This document shows positions 34,435 to 64,000 of a DNA stretch of 64,000 nucleotides, piece by piece (within the stretch, counting starts at the first letter, position 1; each line of letters begins with the position of its first letter). The position numbers and the translations under genes are program-made. The notes below the pieces were generated by a model, which saw nothing but the letters and a program-made list of their open reading frames with translations, searched no databases and was not told where the DNA came from. Source of the DNA: Silurus meridionalis (taxonomy: Eukaryota > Chordata > Actinopteri > Siluriformes > Siluridae); contig NC_060902.1 in NCBI RefSeq assembly GCF_014805685.1, positions 2,653,145 through 2,717,144 of the forward strand. The letters run 5' to 3'.

Positions 34435-35325
34435 CATGTGTCATTCCTATAGGGCACCTCGCCTTATTTCCTGGCATGTTGGAAATGAGGCAAAGTCATG
34501 AGGAAACTCATATCAGTCACATCATATCATATTGTCACCTATAGAAAAGCCTATAAGCCATTTCATCATGTTCGCCATTTCATTCTAATGTGTGTAGAAA
34601 AGTCCACATGGAATTTTTATCTCCTTTTTGCCTATAGCCTATAGGGCAGTTTATCTTATTTTTATGCATATAAGGGAGTTTATAGGGCATGCCATCTTAT
34701 TTTTGACAGATGTAAACAAGACTGTAAAGCATGCCATCCTATATTCTTACATGTAACAAAGCCTAAAGGGCACAGTCAAAAGGGTATTTATCTCATTTTC
34801 CTGTATGCAAGAAAGCCTATAGAGCACTTCCTCTTTTGTTGATGCACATAAGGGAGTCTATAGGGCACACCATCTCATTCTATTGTGTAAAGGAAAGTCC
34901 AAAGGGTATTTTTATCTAATTTTCTGATGTGTAAGAAAGCCTATAGGGCAATTCATCTTATTTTTATGCATATAAAGGAGTTTATAGGGCACACTGTCCC
35001 ATTTTTTAAACATCTACAAAAACCTTATAGGGCATTTTATTATTGTATATATTTTCTTACATGAAAGGAAGCCTAGAGGGCACTTCATCCTATTATCAAG
35101 CATGATGGAAGTCTGTTGGAGTCTTATTTTGGCACATGTACAAGTGCTAATGGGGCAATATCTCATTTTACTGTGTGTAGGAGAGCCCAAAGTGTATTTT
35201 CACTTTGTTTCCTTATATGTAAAGTAAACCTATAGGGCACTTTATATAAATTTTATGCATGCAGTGCAGTGTACAGGCCACATCATCTCACATGTTACAT
35301 GTATGTTACAAGAGCCTAGAGAGGG
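34435..35325 (+). repeat. Degenerate ~60-bp tandem array, right block
   Basis: Same unit as the left block: CCTATAGGGCAC and close variants near 34450, 34636, 34682, 34857, 34940, 34983, 35030 and 35230, each followed by an ATCTCATTTT-like stretch. Confidence 0.8.
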
Positions 35326-35329
35326 AAGT

Positions 35330-36436
35330 ACAAGTTAATTGTTTAAGAAGCTGAAAAACTCTTGCTTCTTTACCTCAGCCAGATTAGAAATGATCTACCG
35401 CTAACAGCACAACTGTTCTTAACAAATACATACTGTGACTGTGAACAGTTTTAAAGAAAACTTAAGAATAAATTTGACGAACATTTGTAACATGGATTGA
35501 ATTGAAACTTGATTTGAATTGACGTTTGGCAGTGAATTGTGCACATTTGATCGCATTTTGACAACTTTTATTAATGGAATTTCCACCACTGTTTAACTTG
35601 ACTAGACAGACTGTCTAATAAAAACTTAAAACTACGTCCGCTATATGTCACATTTGTTTTATAGATTTGAAGGAAAACTCCACCCTGATACTTGTTTGTG
35701 ATGTGTTTAGGGAACTCCTCATCTGGTTGTTGGCTGTATTTTCATTATTCATGTGAGAACGACCTTTTAGTTCTTATTTACTCTCAGTGTCAGTAAAGTC
35801 ATTAGGTGCGGACGTTGTCCCGGAATGCAATGCAGTTATGCAAACAGTTATACACTGTTGTTTAGCATGAAATTTGCATACTAAAAAGAGTGTACAAATG
35901 AGGAGGTGCTAGCGTACGAAGAATTAAAGGATTAAAGCGCCGCCGCATCGCTTCCTTTATGTTGATATGATGTTGATGGAGAACTAAATTTCGCTTCGTG
36001 TCTTTTAAAAGCATTGCGGGTCACGTAGAGAACATTAACCAACATGAATAAAGACCAGCATGCTGATAAAAGATGTGTAAATACATATCATTATAACAAT
36101 ATTAGCATGCGGTTGAAGGTCACATGGTCATTATCGAATGGATTCGTTTTAGGTGCGGATTTGCACAGGGTGAATATGTTCTTTTAATTCATATATACTG
36201 TACTTTTGTTATAATTTGATGTGATTTGTATAAAATTTTATAGATATTATCCAAGTCACTTCTTTCTTAATTGTAACGTGAACACAGACAGTAAAATTAT
36301 TATTGTTATTATTTGGTTTTTTTTGCAGATCCAGATCTGAGTCTTGAGAAATCACAGCTACGGGAAGCTACGACTGGTGCGATTAGCTGCTCAGCTGTAA
36401 CTGTGTAAAACAGCGGTGAATAGATCGCACAGTCTG

Positions 36437-36470
<34 letters not shown>

Positions 36471-36555
36471 AGGTTTGGGATACAGCTTGGCAGTTTGCTT
36501 CGATTTACAGCCATTCGCTTCATGGTGACGATGTTCCTCCTTCACTGGTGAGCCG
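35330..36555 (-). other. CDK18: CDK18 3' UTR and downstream flank
   Basis: Begins at the CDK18 stop and runs leftward. It contains a (GT)n run at 36438-36467 inside the presumed 3' UTR. The nearest - strand AATAAA is at 35567-35572, about 980 bases past the stop. No other gene seen. Confidence 0.4.
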
Positions 36556-57602
<21,047 letters not shown>

Positions 57603-57989
57603 CTGTGGAATTTACAGTAAAAAAACATTTTATTAACTGGTTGCAAATGTAAAAACATGATAGAGGAAATGCTCACAATTTTAATAAGTCAAATGAGTCA
57701 GAAGTGCACAATATCACATTCCAGATTCTGATCACGTGTAGGATTTACCTAAAGTACGAGCCAGAAATAGGACACGATGGTGGCGCTAACAAACAGCTGT
57801 GTTGCTAACCATCAACATTCCTACGAGGTAAGTGGAAAAAAATTAACTTCTTGACAGTACACTTTAATCCAATCCGAGCGGAGCAGCTGACATCCCAGCC
57901 GTCCTTCTTCTATCCATTCCTCTCTCCCTCCCTCCCTTCCTGATTGGCCTCCTAACTCAATAACTGTGAGGTCAACTTTGCCATATGCT

Positions 57990-58530
57990 GGTGACAGGAG
58001 GCGCCATTAATCACGCGGGCCATAATTACGGAACTGAGCGCAATTAGTGTGCACCGTGCCGAGTTTCATGCATTTATGATGTGGCTATCTAAATGCATGT
58101 CAATCCGAGGCACCCCAATTAATATATCCCGTGTCAACAGACTGTCAGTGCAAATCTAATTATGCTTCTATGATGCGAAGTGCCGCCGGCGTGGCCCAAC
58201 CTTGGCTGGAATTCGGCGGTGGGCCCGGTGTTTTTCCTCGTGCCTGGGCTGCGGTTTGGAGGTGAGAACAAAAAAAAAATCAAAATGGCTTTTCTGCTCC
58301 ATCAGTTCAATTTGGACAAGAGGGCTTGAAGGGCCTCGAGAGGCGCAGTAGCAGGAGCCCCCGGTCCATTTCACAGCGGCGCGGCGGCATAATTGAGATC
58401 CACCTCATTATCGGGCCAAGGCTGGCTGCGGAATGAGAAATTGGACGCCAAGTCCATCTTTTCTCATCTGCTCGGTTCATCATCCTTTGGGCCGTGAAGT
58501 AGAAATCTCTATCTTCTCTATCTGGAGCTG
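57990..58530. promoter_or_regulatory. Strong candidate conserved non-coding element upstream in CDK18
   Basis: Dense homeodomain-like cores and palindromes: CCATTAATCACGCGG, CCATAATTACGG, GCGCAATTAGTGTGC, TTTCATGCATTTATG, AAATGCATGTCAATC, CCCAATTAATATATCC. Followed by a GC-rich half. It looks like a developmental enhancer and holds no exon I can recognise. Confidence 0.4.
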
Positions 58531-58734
58531 GACCATCACTGCTCCAGAAAGTCATCAATACTGATTTAATTTCGTTGTGGTATGGTCACTACAGCTTTCC
58601 ACAGAGTGGAGTCCAGAGATTCCACTGGTTTCCTTGCAGATCAGGAATGAAGTCTTAAGATATGTATGAAATCAAGAGGTTCTTTCAGACTTTTAGTCTT
58701 TCAAGTCTTAGAGAGTTGAGGTTCCAAATTAAGT

Positions 58735-59020
58735 CAAGTGAAGGCAAGTCCAGTAGGCTTTATTGTCAATTCAACCATATACAGTGCAGTACACAGTGAA
58801 ACGAAACGTGTCCCCAGGACAAAAGTGCTCCAACAAACAACATCAATTAATCAAAGAACACAGAATTACACACAACTCTAAACTAACACCACAAGTGCAC
58901 ATGTGCAGGATTCAGTGCAAAGAAACAAAGCACAGTGACGCCGTTGCCCGGTCAATATGGTACAGAAGATTTGGTTCAAGTGTGTAAACAGCAATTATGT
59001 GCAAACAGTGTTGCTTTGTT

Positions 59021-59064
<44 letters not shown>

Positions 59065-59260
59065 TGTGTATCAATCCAGTCCCTTCATGTTGAGGAGTCT
59101 GATGGCTTGTGGGAAGAAACTGTTGCACAGTCTGGATGTGAGGCTCGAATGCTTCTGTACCTGTTTCCAGAATCACATCCTGAATTACATCCAACTGTCA
59201 GATTATTCGATTATCAGAGTAATACTCGAGCCAACACTACGCGAGAATCGTGACAAACTC
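58735..59260 (+). repeat. Interspersed repeat containing a (GT)n run
   Basis: GGCTTTATTGTCAATTCAACC, CAGTGAAACGAAACGTGTCC, ACATGTGCAGGATTCAGTGC, then (GT)n at 59026-59070 and GAGTCTGATGGCTTGTGGGA, GAAACTGTTGCACAGTCTGG. These blocks belong to a dispersed fish repeat, probably a LINE 3' region. Confidence 0.55.
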
Positions 59261-60699
59261 CGCCCACACGCCGAAGTCATGCTCTGAGCATTGCGTCATT
59301 TTGTCATCAATTCCACGTATCGATTTGAAAAAGAACCAAAAAGCATGGCACAAAAAGAAACCGTTGCCCCAGACGTGCTGTTGAAGGACAGCGAGGACGC
59401 AGCCTGCCTCGTCTCGCTCTCGCTGCGATACAAAAATGGACAGAAATCGAATCTGAGCACCTCAATCAGATCAAAGCTCATCTCATCAGATCCAGGCAGC
59501 TCTGTGATGAAAGAAGAAAGATGACCACCTGCACCGGGTGGCCACAAGAGTCTCGGCTGTCAAAAGCACGATCTGACTGCAAGCTGAGAGACAAGATCTG
59601 AGGCGGTTTTAATTCGGATCGAGCTGGACGCATTTAGTGTTCAATCGAGTGAGGGAGATGACTGTAAACTATTAAGGACGTAGACACAGATTTGGCTTTG
59701 ATTGGTTGTTTTTTAGTTGGTACCCGAGCTATGGGCACAGGGCTGCTGAAATCTCGATTCTGATTGGTCAGAAGTTCAAACTATAATTACATTTTATTTT
59801 TATAGCACTTTTCACAATACACATTGTCTCATCGTAGAATATACATGATTCTATGTAGTTGAGTTAAAGTAAAGATCATCTTGGTAAAATGTGACTCCAG
59901 TAAAAGTAAAAGTTTCCCTTTAAACTTTCACTTGAGTAAAAGTACAAAAGTTTTTGCCTTCAAATGAACGTAAGTATCCAAAGTACTGATTTATTATAAC
60001 TATAATGTTCCTATTATCATTTTTAGCACAAGACTCTTTATTCACCTTAGTTTATGTGAAAAGACTCGAATGTGACTCTCAGCACACTGATCTATTAATA
60101 GAATAATATTTAAGACTCAAACACTGATTGATTTCTATTCCAATGATCATGAACCCAAAACCTTTTCAACTACTTCAAAAAAACGTGTAAATGAGGTCAC
60201 GTGTGTTGTGGTGAGTTCGAGTTTGGAGTTTCTTCATCATTTATTCCTCTCTAAATGTTCTGCTTGATGTTGAACTGATGCTGAACTGTATGTTGGTGAT
60301 CAGTAGATACACCAAGCACCAATCAGAACACAGAAACAGAGCGTGCGCTCGACCCTGATTGGCGACTCGCTGCGTGTTTCACCAGTTACGTTTTCATCCT
60401 CATAAATAAAAAGTAATGACTGATTTCATAAAACTGTATTTGAGCGAAAAGTCAAATATTCGACTTTGAATGTAGTGAAGTTACAGTAAAAATCTCCCCA
60501 AATGGAAAAACGTCTGTAAAATACACCCACACAGTTTTTTTTCTATTTAACTCTATCACTTATTTGTTTCCTAAAACAGCACAACAAAAGGTAATTTCTT
60601 ACTCAACATACAGACCAAATTTAGCACTCATATTTATACACTAATTTAATATACAACAATGCGGCTAATGTAAAAAAAAACAAAAAACCATTCACATAC

Positions 60700-61560
60700 A
60701 CTATATCACTTTTAGGGACACTGATATTTCCAGCCCTCCTGTAGAACTTGGATGTGGTGGTATTTCATTTGATCTTTATTCAAACAATGAGACACAATCC
60801 TGTTCTAGTATGATAATGCCCCTGTGCACAAAGCAAACTCCATGAAGATCTGCTTTACATGGGTTTTGGTGGAAGATCTCCTGCTATAGAGCTCTAAACC
60901 CCTAGTGAACACCTTTGAGATGAATGTAAACACTGACTGTACCACGGGCCTCCTCACCTCATCAACCAAAATCCCTACCTGTTAGGAGATTTTTCCTATC
61001 CGGCTCGAAGGAACAAGTGTCAGGAAGTTTTCCTCTCTAGCTCGAAGGACCATGTAAGGATTTTCACTATCTGGTGTGCGCTGATCAGGGGATTGTACTC
61101 GCCCAGTGTGTCAGTAAAAACACGGTACAGGATTACACTTAACTTGAGTAGGTATAGGGTAGATCGTATATGAGGTGATTCTTGCTATCTTCTGTTAGTT
61201 GCTGTTCGGTAGGTTGCCTGATGCAGAATGCATGCTGAGAGGCCACTGCTGAATGATCAGTGCTGAGTGACAGGTTGCACGATGTCGAACGCCACTGGTC
61301 AATGATGACTGCTGCTCAGTGTTCTGGCCTTTTATACTCTTGATGGAGGAGGTTGCACTGTGATGTCATAGGTAGCTTGTCATTGCTTGGTAAACTGTAT
61401 GTCTGCCTCTAGTGGTGAAGCATGGAAATACAACTGAATAGGAATCCTTTCTTACACTACCTGACTTTAATAACACCATTGTGTTCATCTCACATCTCCA
61501 TAAAATATAAAATTATTATCACAGCAATTTATATTTGGATGTCTTCAAACCCAAACTTTT
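60700..61560 (+). mobile_element. Tc1/mariner-derived repeat split by a solo LTR
   Basis: 60700-60979 and 61457-61560 are consecutive parts of the repeat (GCCCCTGTGCACAAAGCAAA, GGAAGATCTCCTGCTATAGA, GGCCTCCTCACCTCATC; then GACTTTAATAACACCATTGTG). Confidence 0.7.
60980..61456 (-). mobile_element. Solo LTR with 5-bp target duplication
   Basis: A 477-bp insertion starting TGTTAGGAG and ending TTCTTACA (TG...CA ends), flanked by CTACC at 60975-60979 and 61457-61461. On the - strand it has a TATAAAA box (61330-61336 on +) in mid-element, as in an LTR promoter. No internal retroelement genes are present. Confidence 0.8.
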
Positions 61561-62234
61561 GTTTATATAATATCCATTTAAAATCATAATGAACCATTCG
61601 TTCTTTTTGTCGAGTTCATTTCCAGAACGTTCCGTAGTCCACCTCCAGGATTTTTTTTTTTTTTTACAGGATGTAGTTGTTCACACTGAAAGATCCGCTG
61701 CTGCACACTGACGTTATTTGATTTTTTTAAATGACTTTTCTCAGCCTGTGAAGGAGCAGTAATTTCACACACACTCTTCAATACGCCTTCAGGGTGTGTA
61801 CACGCGTGTAAATCTCGCCTTCCACTTGGTGCTTCACGTGAACACGTTTGCTTTTCTGACGGAAGTTTTTAACAAATGAACCTTACATAAGAGAAGGTTT
61901 TAGAAACGTATTGGCTTTGTATCTATTAAAAACAGCAGATGTGTTGCTTTTATCATGTAACACATTCCAGACACGATTGGTGAAACTTTCTGCCAGAAGA
62001 CATCACATTTTTATTTTTTTGCAGATTGGAGATTCAATTATAGAGATAAACTATAATTATGGATAAATTATGGAGATAAACAGTGAATTGAATTATTACT
62101 CTTAATGATTTTTGTCAAGAATTTATGTCAAGGAAGGCCATGCTTTATTAATTATTTGTTCTTTCATTAATTGTGACAGGATCTCAGTTTCATTTTTTGT
62201 CATCTCGGCGTAATTGCTGTTGCATGCATGCTGG

Positions 62235-62380
62235 AATATTCAGAACAATATCGTAGGAGTTCTGGATCCTTCAGGAGTGAAAGTCTGGATCTATCAGGTG
62301 TGAAAGTCTGGATGCATCATTTGTGGAAGTCTGGATTTTTTAGGTGTGGAAGTCTGGATGCATCATTTGTGGAATTCGCC
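62235..62380 (+). repeat. Short tandem repeat of GTGGAAGTCTGGATGCATC
   Basis: About six alternating units GTGGAAGTCTGGATGCATCA and GTGGAAGTCTGGATTTTTTA. Confidence 0.75.
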
Positions 62381-63009
62381 AGCAGGCTAGTCCAATTCAA
62401 TGGTAAAATTAAAGTAAAAAAAGAAAACAGAATAATTATATATATACATATAAAATGCACAGCCTCTTTCTGACATCCTCTGAAAAACCTTCCTGCTCAG
62501 TTACACACTGATTTGGAGTGGGCGGGGCCTAAAATGACAATAAAAGGCTGTCTTCCAATTAGCATTGTTCCGATTGACCTGCCATATATATTTAAATTTG
62601 CTTCACCAAATGAACAAATAGCTAACAAACAATTTAACTAAATAAATATCAATTAAATAATAAAATAATGCTTAAAACACATTTGTTGAAAAGAAAATCG
62701 AAAAACACAATAAAATGCAAAAGTTATAGTTGTATTGCCTAATTTGCATATTTAAATGATGCGTACTGTTAATTGTTTGTACTGTTGTACAAAAAAGTTA
62801 TGTGTTTATGTAAATTTTCAAGCTCACGATTTATTTGGGTTTAGAGGGAAAAATTAACCGAACATTTTTCGAATTATTTTGTCCAATTTAAACAATTAAA
62901 TCCAAGTGCACTCTGTAAATATGATTTTTCTCCAATCCTCTATAGCCCTTGTTTTACTTCCTGTGTACCTCCAGCAAAGTGTTATTTTTTTTAAGTGAGT
63001 CTGAAAGCT

Positions 63010-63450
63010 GCACTTCAATAAACATTATGACAGGGAAGATGAATGAAAGCCGAGCGTGCTCCAGAAAAAAAGGCAGTACCGCACGTGAGTGACAAAATGA
63101 ATAGAGCGACGAGATGATGAAATATTAAGCCTTAACTTCACTCGAGGCTTCACAAAAGAGAAGCCACTTCTGTTCTCTGGCTCGCTTTGTTCCCTCTTTA
63201 TGAGCATAAAGGATCACTAATGCCTCTTTATTTTAGTTCACCCAGAGCCTAGAAAGCATGACTAGACCTCTGAACAAAATCCTCCCTCTCCCTCTCCCTC
63301 TCTCTCTTTTTGTGCTTCATATGACTAATCCTCAGCCCCGCGGCACTTATTTGTTAATATTGCGGATGGCCGTTAGTCGGCAGTGAGTGCCAGTGATTCA
63401 TCGATCCTCTGCAGCGATATTTGACATTTCAGGTATTAAGTGCACCGTAT
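63010..63450. promoter_or_regulatory. Candidate conserved non-coding element
   Basis: Non-repetitive mixed sequence with AAATATTAAGCCTTAACTTC, GAGCATAAAGGATCACTAATG, TTTGTTAATATTGCGGATGG and a (CCCTCT)n interruption near 63285-63308. No exon homology seen. Confidence 0.3.
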
Positions 63451-63699
63451 TCTCCTCGCCTTCAACAAACCCCCTTTTTGAAAGTTTATTTAAGTGATTT
63501 CTCTTTATTGGAGGTTATGAGCAACGAGATTATAACTGCACCCACTCTCGAGCAAGCTGCTCACAGAATGCTGATCATTTATACACTCTGTGTGCAGTCT
63601 GTATTTTTTTCATTCATATAATGCACACCGTATGAAAGCTTTTCGAGGTCGATTCTATGTAGGTACCACCCTGTATTCTAGAAATCTAAGAAACATGTA

Positions 63700-64000
63700 T
63701 TATTCATTGAACACCTACAGAACCCTGTATCATCCACCAAATCCTGACAGAACCCTGTATCATTCACCAAATCCTGACAGAACCCTGTATCATTCACCAA
63801 ACACTGACAGGACCCTGTATCATCCACCAAACACTGACAGAACCCTGTATCATCCACCAAACACTGACAGAACCCTGTATCATCCATCAAACCTGAGAGA
63901 ACACTGTATCATTCACCAAACCCTGACAGAACCCTGTATCATCCACCAAACCCTGAGAGAACACTGTAACATTTACCAAACCCTGACAGAACCCTGTATC
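63700..64000 (+). repeat. 30-bp satellite array, continues past window
   Basis: At least nine units of GAACCCTGTATCATCCACCA plus AACACTGACA with few differences, running off the right edge. The - strand frame at 63678-63890 is a by-product with a 10-residue period. Confidence 0.95.

Noticed and set aside
58168..58558. Two overlapping - strand frames in a GC-rich block upstream of CDK18
   Set aside because: No domain, and the region looks like a non-coding regulatory element.
59291..59550. Frames of 77 (+) and 83 (-) codons considered as the missing CDK18 N-terminal exon
   Set aside because: No resemblance to the conserved RRFSLSVP / FTEQFNQL start of CDK18, and no suitable splice sites.
63700..64000. 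Repeat array as a possible CRISPR
   Set aside because: Units are contiguous with no unique spacers, and the DNA is vertebrate.

Overview
The window is vertebrate nuclear DNA, almost certainly from a teleost fish. Genes are split into short GT-AG exons. Introns and intergenic DNA are AT-rich and full of microsatellites, decayed Tc1/mariner elements, tRNA-derived SINEs, foldback MITEs and a LINE fragment. The repeat families resemble those common in ostariophysan fish such as catfishes, but the species is an inference. There is no prokaryotic organisation, CRISPR or operon structure.

Three protein-coding genes could be assembled exon by exon with matching splice phases. (1) The 3' part of ELK4 (SAP-1, an ETS ternary-complex factor), + strand, 1-6180: four exons giving 275 C-terminal residues; the ETS domain lies left of the window. 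(2) MFSD4A, a 12-TM major-facilitator protein, - strand, 12594-28765: ten coding exons, about 506 residues, complete. (3) CDK18 (PCTAIRE-3 kinase), - strand, 36556-57602: fourteen coding exons covering the whole kinase domain and C-terminus; only the exon(s) with the first ~45 residues were not found and probably lie right of the window. The order CDK18 > MFSD4A > < ELK4 is that of human 1q32.1, so this is a conserved synteny block. ELK4 and MFSD4A are convergent; CDK18 and MFSD4A are in tandem.

Layout: 1-6180 ELK4 exons and introns with a small tandem array and a Tc1 fossil; 6181-12593 ELK4 3' flank, AT-rich, repeat remnants; 12594-28765 MFSD4A with a foldback element, a hAT-like element, a LINE piece and SINEs in its introns; 28805-36555 intergenic, with two antisense Tc1 fossils and a degenerate ~60-bp array; 36556-57602 CDK18, whose 6.75-kb intron holds a CpG-rich octamer/TATA cluster, two long polypurine tracts, a Tc1 element and minisatellites; 57603-64000 5' part of CDK18 (intron/upstream) with conserved-looking non-coding blocks, a solo LTR and a 30-bp satellite at the edge.

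The most interesting signals are in splicing architecture: a CDK18 exon placed between complementary (TG)n and (CA)n tracts, a 43-nt CDK18 exon whose polypyrimidine tract is replaced by (TG)n, a GC-AG intron and a duplicated 5' splice site in MFSD4A, and a foldback transposon almost touching an MFSD4A splice donor. I found no wholly new gene system.
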